From positions 1 through 64,000 of the forward strand of contig JAJCYT010000017.1 in NCBI GenBank assembly GCA_029262795.1: DNA of 64,000 nt, given 5' to 3'. Under the pieces are notes generated by a model that saw only the letters and a program-made list of their open reading frames with translations, was not told where the DNA came from and ran no database searches. Of this stretch, positions 26,902 to 34,988 are shown in pieces. Position 1 is the first letter of the stretch. Every line of letters starts with the position of its first letter. Made by a program: the position numbers and the translations under genes. This DNA comes from Candidatus Fraserbacteria bacterium. GTDB lineage: Bacteria; Bipolaricaulota; Bipolaricaulia; RBG-16-55-9; JAJCYT01.

Positions 26902-27092
26902 AGTTGCGCCTTGTGCATATAGGTTCTATTTTTGTATGATCTTGTAGAGATTCCAAAAGGTACATTAACTTTATGCAATAGACATCACGATTCTTTTTTT
27001 CTTTAGATGGCCGTAGCTGTTGGATGATGTGGGCACGCCTGCATTGTCTGCCTCGTTTATGAAATGTAAATCATTTAAGGAGACATATCGTG

Positions 27093-27692
27093 ATGAACCC
27101 GTTGTTGTTGAACCTGCCCGACACGTTGGAAAGCGACCGCCTTTCAATTCGCCCTTACCGCCCTGGAGATGGCGCCTGGTTGCATCAAGTGATGCTCGAC
27201 AATCGTGATCATCTTGCCATCGCCATTGAAGGTGCCAAAAATGGTTTTGGCCTGGACGTGACCGAACCTGATGGAGCCGAGATGTTTGTGCGACAACTCC
27301 TCGCAGATGGAGCTGCCCGCCGCCGTTGGGTCTGTGGTATCTGGGAAAAGGTATCTGACGACTACGTTGGCGACCTTTGGATCGAATTCAAAGACTGGGA
27401 CACCGATTTACATGAGATCGGCTACTACCTGGTCGAGAATAAGTTGAGTCAGGGATATGCGACCGAAGCCACACAGGCTGGACTGAAATTTTTGTTCGAG
27501 GTGTTGGGCGCACGCAAGGTTGCACTCACCTGCGCTGAAGACAACGCACCCAGCTATCGTGTGGCCGAGCGTTGTGGCTTTGTCCGCGAAGGCTGCATAC
27601 GCGACTACGAACGCCGCAGCGACAGCAGTTGGGTCGGACAGCTGAATTACGGAATGCTCCGCGCAGAGTACGAGGAATCTCTAAAAATCTGA
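27093..27692 (+). CDS. GNAT-family N-acetyltransferase (RimJ/RimL-like)
   Basis: 199 residues from ATG, with a GTG one codon earlier as alternative; AAGGAG lies 10 bp upstream. The N-terminal ESDRLSIRPYRPGDGAWLHQ and the conserved GNAT motif A (LVENKLSQGYATEATQAGLK), then NAPSYRVAERCGFVREGC, are typical of RimJ/RimL-type enzymes. These acetylate protein N-termini or small amines using acetyl-CoA. The exact substrate is unknown. A strong hairpin at 27701-27738 follows directly and probably ends the transcript. Confidence 0.9.
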   Translation: MNPLLLNLPDTLESDRLSIRPYRPGDGAWLHQVMLDNRDHLAIAIEGAKNGFGLDVTEPDGAEMFVRQLLADGAARRRWVCGIWEKVSDDYVGDLWIEFKDWDTDLHEIGYYLVENKLSQGYATEATQAGLKFLFEVLGARKVALTCAEDNAPSYRVAERCGFVREGCIRDYERRSDSSWVGQLNYGMLRAEYEESLKI

Positions 27693-27700
27693 GCGTAAAC

Positions 27701-27738
27701 ATGAAGGAGAGCTGGGGTAACCCCTGGTTCTCCTTCAT
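27701..27738 (+). terminator. Hairpin terminator after the GNAT gene
   Basis: ATGAAGGAGAGCTGGGG (27701-27717) pairs with CCCTGGTTCTCCTTCAT (27722-27738), with three G-T wobbles, around the loop TAAC. Preceding AAAATCTGAGCGTAAAC closely matches the sequence just before the hairpin at 28773-28803, so the two elements may be related copies. Confidence 0.6.
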
Positions 27739-27846
27739 TAACCCTCTTAAGTTTTTGCTTTCTTCTAATCCAACAATATTGCCTTTCATTGTGATTCTTC
27801 TATCAGAACCTATAATCAAACACCGAAAATGGAGTAAGCGCTTACA

Positions 27847-28281
27847 ATGCCAAAACTTACTAGATGGATGCTAAAAACAGCTCTAGTATATTTGATATTA
27901 GCTTTGTCTCTAGAGGGTCTGCAAACAGCCTTTTCTGCCTGGATTCCTACTTTCTCCACACAAGGGTTACGCCCAGTGTATATTCATCTTTTTATGTTGG
28001 GTTGGGTTACGCAAATGATTATCGGTGTGGCGATTTGGCTGTTCCCGCCGCGTTCGAAGCACTTACCTCGGGGAAATGAAAAACTCTCGTGGGTAGGTTT
28101 TTGGGGATTGAATATGGGGTTAGCTTTAAGGGCGGCAGGAGAACCATTTCTTGGTAGAGCAAATGAAAATGAATGGTTTTGGCAAATTATCTTGGTTATC
28201 TCGGCTTTGATTCAAGTGGCTTCATTGTTTGTCTTTATGTTGCAACTGTGGGTACGCATCAAAGGTGCAAAAGGGAAATAA
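27847..28281 (+). CDS. Small integral membrane protein of the heme-copper-oxidase-subunit-I-like type
   Basis: 144 residues with four predicted membrane segments: LVYLILALSLEGLQTAF, HLFMLGWVTQMIIGVAIWLF, GFWGLNMGLALRAAG and IILVISALIQVASLFVFMLQ. The conserved His and WVTQMIIGVAIWLFP recall part of cbb3-type cytochrome oxidase subunit I, but the full set of heme and copper ligands is absent. It is followed after 2 bp by a paralogue of nearly the same length, so the two are probably one operon and could form a heterodimer. Function is unknown; heme binding is only a suggestion. Confidence 0.78.
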   Translation: MPKLTRWMLKTALVYLILALSLEGLQTAFSAWIPTFSTQGLRPVYIHLFMLGWVTQMIIGVAIWLFPPRSKHLPRGNEKLSWVGFWGLNMGLALRAAGEPFLGRANENEWFWQIILVISALIQVASLFVFMLQLWVRIKGAKGK

Positions 28282-28283
28282 TC

Positions 28284-28706
28284 ATGCCAATACTGTCACG
28301 TTTTCTAATTCGAGCTTCACTTCTGTATTTTGCTGCAATCACATTATTGGGAGGGGCCTTATTGATCAATAAAGCAATGCCATTCAACAGCAATTTATGG
28401 CGCTTTTACAGCCTTCATATTGAATGGGCTTTTGTTGGATGGATCATTCAGTTGGTGCTTGGTGTGGCGTGCTGGATTTTTCCAAAACCTCCAGGTGGAG
28501 TGCGGCATATCTGGTTGGGATGGGTAGGGTTTGTACTTATCAATGCTGCTTTAATCGCTCTGCCGACTATCTCAACAGTGGGAATCTTTTCTTATCCAAA
28601 CCTCAAATTGATTAGCCACCTTTTTCAAATTCTCGGCATCCTCGCAATTGCTGGTCACCTTTGGATTCGGATAGGCTTCCTCCCTGCTTTCCTCAAATCT
28701 AATTAA
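28284..28706 (+). CDS. Small integral membrane protein, paralogue of the preceding gene
   Basis: 140 residues from the ATG (MPILSRFLIRASLLYFAAIT) preceded by AAAAGGGA. It has four membrane segments laid out as in the preceding gene. HIEWAFVGWIIQLVLGVACW aligns with HLFMLGWVTQMIIGVAIW in that gene, keeping the His and the WIFP/WLFP ending. The second half is more diverged (FSYPNLKLISHLFQILGILA has a further His). The 2-bp spacing implies translational coupling. Two hairpins follow the stop. No known function. Confidence 0.78.
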   Translation: MPILSRFLIRASLLYFAAITLLGGALLINKAMPFNSNLWRFYSLHIEWAFVGWIIQLVLGVACWIFPKPPGGVRHIWLGWVGFVLINAALIALPTISTVGIFSYPNLKLISHLFQILGILAIAGHLWIRIGFLPAFLKSN

Positions 28707-28722
28707 AGATAAATCTTTATAA

Positions 28723-28803
28723 AATACTTCATGCAAAATATGAAGTATTCCTGAAAATCTGACCGTGAACAAAACAAAGGAGAACCTTAGGTCCTCCTTT
28801 GTT
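28723..28803 (+). terminator. Double hairpin, probable terminator of the membrane-protein pair
   Basis: AATACTTCAT (28723-28732) pairs perfectly with ATGAAGTATT (28740-28749). A second stem, AACAAAGGAG at 28773, pairs with CTCCTTTGTT ending at 28803, with a further ACC/GGT stem inside. The linker between them (AAAATCTGACCGTGAAC) repeats the sequence before the hairpin at 27701-27738. Confidence 0.5.
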
Positions 28804-28845
28804 AATTAAAGAGTCATTCTATAAAGTATTCGAGCTGAGAACTTG

Positions 28846-30204
28846 CTATGGAGATGGTAAGCGAAGCAAGCCGTGGCCGAAGAGATTGTCTCTGCCAGCC
28901 GGTCCAATATCACTGGCGTTTTGCTGAAGATATTCTTGAATGTCTTCAGGCCCGAACTGCGGATTTGCTTGTTTGATCAGCACAGCTGCACCACCCACAT
29001 GCGGTGTGGCTGCTGAAGTGCCATTAAAGCCGCAAAGCTCGTCATCAGAGATGTCAGGCCCACCGCCGTAAGAAACGGTGTATACGCAAGTGGGTGCGGT
29101 GATTTCTGGTTTTTGTCGGCCATCTTTGGTGGGACCTTGAGAACTGCTGATTTCTTGTTCCAGTGTTTCCCAGTTGACCGATGCAACAGCCACAGCATAA
29201 TCTGATATGGCAGGTTCGAAAAAGCTGATGCTGCCTTCGGGGACAAAGTGTTCCAACTCTGGACCGTTGACCCAGACCAAGTCCAGCTCGATGTTTCCAG
29301 AGACATCAAATGCTTCAATGACAATTTCGTAAATGCCGTCGAAAGGAAGGACATCATCAATGGTTTCCAGCGCGCCGGTTTCTGCATTGTTGTCGTCACT
29401 GGAAAACACAACTTCTCCAAATTCATCCAGGACATACAAATCAAAGTCATTGGGTGAGGTCAAGCAAGGGTCATCCCAACTTAGAATCAGGCTGATTGGA
29501 TCTCCTTCAAACCCTTCGAAGTTGATGCTGTTGTCATCAGAAGTGAAGTTTTGCAAGTCATCAGTGTCGCTGTCGTCAAACAGACCTTGCCAATGAGCCA
29601 CACGGTCGTTGCCGGCAGCCACAATAAACAAGATGCCCTGGTCGCGCATTTGCTCGAAGATGGGCTCAAAAGTGCTGTTGGCAGCATCAAGGCAGCCATG
29701 AATTGGCAGTGAGATCGAAGCGACCAGCACATCAACCTGCTGATCCATGATCCATTCGAGTCCTTCCATCATGTCGGCATCGTCGGTTGTGGTTGACATG
29801 AGGAAGTACTCTGCATCAGGAGCGATATCGTAGACCACTTCCGCCACTGCCGTGCCATGTCGCAATCCCTCAGGATCGCTTTCAATTTCCTCAGGTGTGC
29901 CTTCAACCGGCATGCCAAAGCCTTGCGCTGTGAGACGGGAGGAGGGAGGCAACTCCGTTCCGATGAGTGACTGATAATCAAAAAAACCATAATCCCATAT
30001 CCCAACCTTAACACCTTCTCCCGTGATGCCAGCAGCGTGCCAGGCTTCAACCCCGATGACATTTCCTCCTTGACCGATCACCGATCCTTGTGCGGAAGAA
30101 TTTGCAACGTGAATGCCTGCGATCATGAAGCTGAACAGGGCAAAAATTAAACACGACCAAATTACATGTTTCCTAAAACGCATTTGCTGGAAGATTTTTT
30201 TCAC
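28846..30204 (-). CDS. Secreted subtilisin-like (S8) serine protease
   Basis: 452 residues starting at a GTG (MKKIFQQMRFRKHVIWSCLI) placed 5 bp after AAAGGGG; the long upstream extension lacks a signal peptide. The leader ends near NSSAQG. The catalytic triad is D71 (VGIWDYGF), H116 (LRHGTAVAEV) and S397 (FNGTSAATPHVGGAA), with the oxyanion Asn N199 (VAAGND). Between N199 and the Ser motif, at about 230-315, there is an inserted beta-rich domain (SLILSWDDPCLTSPNDFDLY) resembling a PPC-type domain. Nothing else is adjacent on the strand, so it is monocistronic. The substrate is unknown; secretion is inferred from the leader. Confidence 0.92.
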   Translation of the reverse strand: MKKIFQQMRFRKHVIWSCLIFALFSFMIAGIHVANSSAQGSVIGQGGNVIGVEAWHAAGITGEGVKVGIWDYGFFDYQSLIGTELPPSSRLTAQGFGMPVEGTPEEIESDPEGLRHGTAVAEVVYDIAPDAEYFLMSTTTDDADMMEGLEWIMDQQVDVLVASISLPIHGCLDAANSTFEPIFEQMRDQGILFIVAAGNDRVAHWQGLFDDSDTDDLQNFTSDDNSINFEGFEGDPISLILSWDDPCLTSPNDFDLYVLDEFGEVVFSSDDNNAETGALETIDDVLPFDGIYEIVIEAFDVSGNIELDLVWVNGPELEHFVPEGSISFFEPAISDYAVAVASVNWETLEQEISSSQGPTKDGRQKPEITAPTCVYTVSYGGGPDISDDELCGFNGTSAATPHVGGAAVLIKQANPQFGPEDIQEYLQQNASDIGPAGRDNLFGHGLLRLPSP

Positions 30205-30349
30205 ATCATCCCCTTTGTTAAAAGTGATAGCCTCTGGCTTGGGTAGTCTCCATAACGAGAAGCAATCTTTTTTCACATTTATTTTAATGCATGGACGTGC
30301 TAGGTGACCAACTTTAATTGACACTTCAGGGGAGAAATGCCACCAGATT

Positions 30350-30389
30350 GTAGTCTACGGTTTTGGCTTTCATCTCTGCGGCGGCTGAA
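30350..30389 (+). repeat. 40-bp exact duplicate of an internal lysC segment
   Basis: These 40 bases are identical to 33904-33943, which lies inside the minus-strand aspartokinase gene. The copy is in the same orientation but has no coding role here on that strand. It ends exactly where the HicA-like sequence begins. Just to its left, GAAATGCCACCAG at 30334-30346 also occurs at 40215-40227. The arrangement suggests a junction patched with local DNA. Confidence 0.9.
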
Positions 30390-30392
30390 CAA

Positions 30393-30602
30393 ATGATGAG
30401 GGTCTCCTGTGCGTTTTGCAAATGCGAATTCATTCCATCATTTGTGGGCGGTCATCTCCGTTACTATTTTGTTACTGACACCGACGATGAGAACATCCAC
30501 GTAGATATAGCAATGCATTCCAAAGACATTAAGCGCGGGACGCTCCATAGGATTATCAAACAAACGAAACTCACCAGCGAGGAATTTTTAGCACTGCTTT
30601 AG
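30393..30602 (+). pseudogene. HicA-like toxin remnant or orphan, 5' end lost at the lysC-copy junction
   Basis: 69 residues from the ATG at 30393. The second half HSKDIKRGTLHRIIKQTKLT followed by SEEFLALL is the standard HicA ending (DLKRGTLRxIxRQAGLTxxEFLELL). GGHLRYYF corresponds to the GSHxxY region that holds the catalytic His. The usual N-terminal segment of about ten residues is missing or altered, and the sequence runs directly into the 40-bp lysC copy. No ribosome site and no hicB partner are visible. It converges with the transporter gene, 3 bp apart. It is either a decayed toxin or an inactive relic left by recombination. Confidence 0.55.
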
Positions 30603-30605
30603 CCC

Positions 30606-32219
30606 TCATTCCAACTCAGATGGCTCCAACTGCATATTCCTGATCACCGATCCCGTAGACCGCACAGCTTCATCCACCAACTTACCTTTAAGCTTCTTCT
30701 TCGGAAGTTTAAAGGTCCAGAGATAGCCAATAAGACCGACTAGTCCCATGATAAGGGCACTCAGCTGGAATGCGCTGTCTCCCGCATCCTTGGCGATGCG
30801 CCCAACCTCATTCTGTATCTCGGATGGTTGATCTGCGAGCAAAGTCGAAAGTTCCGTGCCAATAGTTTCAGAGTTTCGCACAAGCACCCTTTCGATTGCT
30901 GCTCTGTTATCGTCCGACAGCACGGGGCTGTCTGCTACGCCTGCAGCGAATGCACTTGACAGCGTCACAACCACGATAGATCCAGCGATCGCCGTGCCCA
31001 GCGACATCCCTAGATTTTGAGCAGTGCCCGCCAACCCAGCTGCCTCACTCGTCTCGTCCGGGGCTACTCCCCCAAGCATGAGGTTAGGTAGCTGGGCTGC
31101 GATCAAACCAACAGCCGCGCCGATCACAAACATCGCCAAAGCAAAATCTCCGCCCGAAGTAGAGCCAGGAAAAGCGATAACCAAGAGTACGCCGCCAACG
31201 ATGAGTAGCAGCAATCCCGCCTGAATGAGCGTTCGGGGGTAAATGCGATGACCCAACCCAGCCGTCGTTACCGAGAACAGCATGATGGCAAGCGACAACG
31301 GAAGCACCGTGAGTCCAGTTTCGAACGCATTAAGTCCCATTACCAGCTGAGCGTACAAGGGCATGAGATAAAGCATTCCATTCTGGATGAAATTCTGAGC
31401 TAGGGTTACCGGTATCCCAGCGCTCATCGACGAATGCTTGAAAATCGACAATCGAACCAATGTGTCCTTTCCAGCCTTCTCTAGCCGTAGCGCGCGGTGA
31501 GTAAAGATTGCCAGAATCACTGCGCCTGATCCGAGCAACATCCAGACAAATGGGCTGGTCCATCCTTGCGTATTCGTCTGCAAGATCCCGAAAACGAACA
31601 AGCCTAGGCCGGCCGCTGATAGAAAAACTCCCAAAAGATCAAGTTTTGGTACGCGGCCTTCTCGTTTTGCATCTGCAATGTAACGTGCTCCAACCAGCAC
31701 TATAATAACGATGATTGCTTCGACCCAAAAAGCAAGTCGCCAGGAATATGTCATAGTTATCCAACCGCCGACGATTGGACCAACGGCGGCTCCTGCGGCC
31801 GCTATACCGCCAATGATCCCGTAGGCTGTCGCTCGTTTTGCCCCTTCAAAGTTGGCCCGAATCAAGGTGTTGATAGCTGGCACGATTAATGCGGCACCAA
31901 GACCCTCGAGAATCGACCACCCGATGAGGAGAGAGAAAAAGTTCGGTGAAACAGCGGTGGTGACAGTTCCAATGCCATAGACAATAAGCCCAATTTGAAA
32001 AGCCCGGCGTGAACCCCAGATGTGGCCAAGCTTACTGCCCGTGATCATAAATGCGGCCATGGTCAGGGTGTAAACAGTTATGGCTGTTTGAATCATGTTG
32101 AGATTGGTATTGAGATCGACCACCAATGCAGACATCGACACAGTCATGATCGTTGTGTCGATCACATAAATGAACATCGCAAGACCTAGAAAACTAAGGA
32201 CCGCACCACTTTTAGCCAT
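30606..32219 (-). CDS. MFS transporter, DHA2 (EmrB/QacA-type) drug efflux
   Basis: 537 residues with about 14 predicted membrane segments. IDTTIMTVSMSALVVDLN matches motif D1-like DxTIVNVALP of DHA2 pumps. LGHIWGSRRAFQIGLIVYGI is motif A, and AAGAAVGPIVGGWI is the antiporter motif C. A soluble region at about 430-480 (LLADQPSEIQNEVGRIAKDA) is typical of the QacA-like large loop. The family exports lipophilic drugs or cations with proton antiport. The ATG follows AAAGGA. Its neighbourhood (HicA-like relic and lysC copy on the 3' side) suggests it entered as a foreign block. Confidence 0.93.
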   Translation of the reverse strand: MAKSGAVLSFLGLAMFIYVIDTTIMTVSMSALVVDLNTNLNMIQTAITVYTLTMAAFMITGSKLGHIWGSRRAFQIGLIVYGIGTVTTAVSPNFFSLLIGWSILEGLGAALIVPAINTLIRANFEGAKRATAYGIIGGIAAAGAAVGPIVGGWITMTYSWRLAFWVEAIIVIIVLVGARYIADAKREGRVPKLDLLGVFLSAAGLGLFVFGILQTNTQGWTSPFVWMLLGSGAVILAIFTHRALRLEKAGKDTLVRLSIFKHSSMSAGIPVTLAQNFIQNGMLYLMPLYAQLVMGLNAFETGLTVLPLSLAIMLFSVTTAGLGHRIYPRTLIQAGLLLLIVGGVLLVIAFPGSTSGGDFALAMFVIGAAVGLIAAQLPNLMLGGVAPDETSEAAGLAGTAQNLGMSLGTAIAGSIVVVTLSSAFAAGVADSPVLSDDNRAAIERVLVRNSETIGTELSTLLADQPSEIQNEVGRIAKDAGDSAFQLSALIMGLVGLIGYLWTFKLPKKKLKGKLVDEAVRSTGSVIRNMQLEPSELE

Positions 32220-32460
32220 GTAAAATTCCTTTCACTGGAAACCCTCTTCTAGAATGGGGGGAGGCCAACCTCTGTGGTCGTGCTACAAGCCGTTGTTATC
32301 TTAGCATATTTCGTGGCATCTCAGAATTCGACGTCCACGGCGGTGTTAATTTAAGAAGATAAGTGCCAAGAAAATTGAACAAGCGCACTTGCAGCTTGTA
32401 CCAATGGTGTGTCCCATGAACCCTTCCGGATGTCAAAAAGAAAAGATCGGGATCGTCCTC

Positions 32461-33603
32461 CTACTCAACAGGCCGTGTCTTTTCTAGCTTCTTCCTGAAG
32501 ATCCAAAAGGTCAGCAGCGAGTTAGATTTGCGTAGCCAAAGAGAAATCCGCTTTCCGGATGCGCCGCCGAGGTTGAAGGCAAGGTACTCCAGTGCGCGCG
32601 AGTAGAACTCGACCAGCATACCCAACGTCGGCGAGGTTGACACCGCATCCATCCCCTTGCGAACCTGGGCGTAGTCTGAGGTTTTGGTCTGCCCGCATGT
32701 TTTGCAATAGATGGCAAAAGACTCACAATTGAAGGTAAAGAAATTGTAGGGATATTTCTTGCCAATCTCGCTACGAGCAAACTCGATAATTTGTTCTGGG
32801 GGCAACATCGGCAGGTCTGGATATTCCCAGTACTGGGGCTCCTTGCCTTCAAGAAATTCGGTCCAAGTGCGCACTCGAACCACCCCTTCCTCGGTGTAAT
32901 CCACGACTTCATCATCGTTGAGGTACACGCCCAGATGAAAGGCGTATCCAAAGTAGATCGAATACACCCCTCCCGGAATTTTGGGAATGTCGGCAGGGTC
33001 CACCTTGGTGTAAACTTCGGGAGAAGCGTTTTTTGCGTGAGCGGCGATGTATAGCAGGGTGACGCCGAAAATCATTAGCTTGATGCCCACCAGCAACCCG
33101 ACCCACTCGGTGTTGAGGGGCACGGCGCCGAACGAGATCAGCACGCCCAGCAATGCCATGAGTCCACCGACAATGAAAAAAGAGACGCGCACCCGGGCAG
33201 AAGTGGCGCGCGCGCAGATGATGATTTGTAGCACGCCATCGGTCACGAACAATAAGCCAAAGACCCATGTCAGCACTTTGATCGAGAAGTACGTTGCATT
33301 GAGCAGGATTACGCCAATTGTCAGGTCGATCAGGATGTGCAACACGATCAGAAAGATCCCACGTACACTGTATCCCCGCTTGCTGCGACCCAACACGAAC
33401 TGTGCGGCCTTGATCAAGCCGGAGAAGAGCAGCAGGTAGCCAACCATAATCATGATCGAACCCAAAAAGTAATAAGGCAAGATGATAGCCGCCAAACCGA
33501 TCAAGCAGTTCAGCGCGCCGATCAGTGCAAGGACGATTCGCTTGCTGTGCAGGATACCATCCAATTTCTGCTGAAATTCTTCAACGGTTCGTACATCAAA
33601 CAT
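32461..33603 (-). CDS. HdeD-like membrane domain fused to an LRAT (NlpC/P60-like) domain
   Basis: 380 residues. Residues 20-190 hold six membrane segments of the HdeD/DUF308 type (LIGALNCLIGLAAIILPYYF, GIKLMIFGVTLLYIAAHA). Residues 205-310 are an LRAT-like domain: H223 in AFHLGVYLNDDEVVDY and C293 in FTFNCESFAIYC, matching the His and the NCExF nucleophile of LRAT/H-rev107 acyltransferases or thioesterases. An IYFGYAFHLGVYL strand leads into it. A C-terminal tail of 70 residues is amphipathic (TFWIFRKKLEKTR). LRAT proteins form acyl-Cys intermediates with phospholipid or other acyl donors. I recall no description of this fusion. Confidence 0.8.
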   Translation of the reverse strand: MFDVRTVEEFQQKLDGILHSKRIVLALIGALNCLIGLAAIILPYYFLGSIMIMVGYLLLFSGLIKAAQFVLGRSKRGYSVRGIFLIVLHILIDLTIGVILLNATYFSIKVLTWVFGLLFVTDGVLQIIICARATSARVRVSFFIVGGLMALLGVLISFGAVPLNTEWVGLLVGIKLMIFGVTLLYIAAHAKNASPEVYTKVDPADIPKIPGGVYSIYFGYAFHLGVYLNDDEVVDYTEEGVVRVRTWTEFLEGKEPQYWEYPDLPMLPPEQIIEFARSEIGKKYPYNFFTFNCESFAIYCKTCGQTKTSDYAQVRKGMDAVSTSPTLGMLVEFYSRALEYLAFNLGGASGKRISLWLRKSNSLLTFWIFRKKLEKTRPVE

Positions 33604-33690
33604 GACGGCATTCCACCATTTCTAGAATTGAATTAAGCAAAGCAAATTGCATCTATCCCATCTTTGAATACATGCACCTGAAATGGGGCA

Positions 33691-34917
33691 TCAGCTATTG
33701 CTCAGATTGAACACTTGATGCAGTGCCTGAACTGCCGTCTTTGCGTCAGCTTCGGCAATCACGCAACTGAGTTTGACTTCGGAGGAGCTGATCATTTTGA
33801 TGTTGATGCTGTGTTCACCCAGAGCAGAAAACATCTGTGCGGCCACTTCGGGAAAGTCCGCAATGCCGCCACCAACGATGGAGACTTTGGCAATGTCTTC
33901 GTCGTAGTCTACGGTTTTGGCTTTCATCTCTGCGGCGGCTGAATCGACAATGGGTTTGGCTTCAGAGTAATCGGCTTTTGAAACCGTGAACGTGATGTCG
34001 TTGATGCCCCGTCGGCTCATGTTTTGAATCACCATGTCCACAGAGATGCGGGCCTGAGCCAGAGAGCCGAACAGCTTTGCCGCAATGCCGGGTTGATCGG
34101 GCACTTCCAATACGGAAATTTTCACTTCGTCGGTGCGGCAGGTGACGCCACGAATATGTCGTTCTGCTTCCACGGGGACCTCACTTTTAATCACGGTTCC
34201 CGCCTGCTCTTTAAAGCTGGAACCAATGTGGATTTCAATGTTGTGCTGACGCGCCAGTTCCACCGCACGCGGATGGGTGATGCCTGCGCCCAGGTGAGTC
34301 AACTCCAACGCTTCGTCATAGGATAAGGCATCGAGCTTGATTGCATCAGGCACCCAACGCGGATCGGCAGTGTAGAAGCCATCTACATCGCTGAAAATCT
34401 CACAGCGAACTGCATCAAGCGCACATGCCAGAGCCGATGCGGTGATATCGCTACCGCCGCGCCCCAAGGTGGTGGTCCAGCCATCGCGGTCCACACCTTG
34501 AAAACCGGCTGCGACAATCACTCGACCTTCGGCCAAATCGTAGCGAAGCTTGCGCGTGTCAACATCAAGGATGCGAGCCTTTGTGTATTTGCTGTCAGTC
34601 AGAATTCCTGCTTGGCTACCTGTGTAGGAAATTGCATCATGGCCTCTTGAAATGAGAACCATTGCCAACAATGCAATCGAAATCTTTTCGCCGGTTGCCA
34701 TCAAGGCATCGTATTCGCGTTTGGCAGACTTGGGATCAGGCAGAATGGATCTGGCTTTTTCGAACAACTCATCGGTGGTGTCACCCTGCGCTGACGTGAC
34801 CACGACCACAGCATAGCCCTCCTTGACTGCCTTGATGACGCGATCGGCCACGTTGTGCAGACGCTCGATGCTGGCGACGGATGTGCCACCGTATTTTTGC
34901 ACCAGAATGGGCTTCAT
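33691..34917 (-). CDS. lysC: Aspartate kinase
   Basis: 408 residues from ATG (MKPILVQKYGGTSVASIERL), with GAGG 9 bp upstream; a longer start seven codons earlier lacks a ribosome site. KYGGTS is the ATP-binding start. MATGEKISIALLA, GRGGSDITASALA and VDGFYTADPR follow the family order. Two ACT domains occupy about residues 265-408 (SVLEVPDQPGIAAKLFGSLA and VSIVGGGIADFPEVAAQMFS), giving feedback control by lysine or threonine. It phosphorylates aspartate at the head of lysine, threonine and methionine synthesis. A 40-bp internal segment is duplicated at 30350-30389. Confidence 0.96.
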   Translation of the reverse strand: MKPILVQKYGGTSVASIERLHNVADRVIKAVKEGYAVVVVTSAQGDTTDELFEKARSILPDPKSAKREYDALMATGEKISIALLAMVLISRGHDAISYTGSQAGILTDSKYTKARILDVDTRKLRYDLAEGRVIVAAGFQGVDRDGWTTTLGRGGSDITASALACALDAVRCEIFSDVDGFYTADPRWVPDAIKLDALSYDEALELTHLGAGITHPRAVELARQHNIEIHIGSSFKEQAGTVIKSEVPVEAERHIRGVTCRTDEVKISVLEVPDQPGIAAKLFGSLAQARISVDMVIQNMSRRGINDITFTVSKADYSEAKPIVDSAAAEMKAKTVDYDEDIAKVSIVGGGIADFPEVAAQMFSALGEHSINIKMISSSEVKLSCVIAEADAKTAVQALHQVFNLSNS

Positions 34918-34988
34918 ATTAAAAAACCTCAACAGCAAAGATATGGTGTACTATAGCGGATTTTCTCAACGCTCGCCATCGTTTTGAA

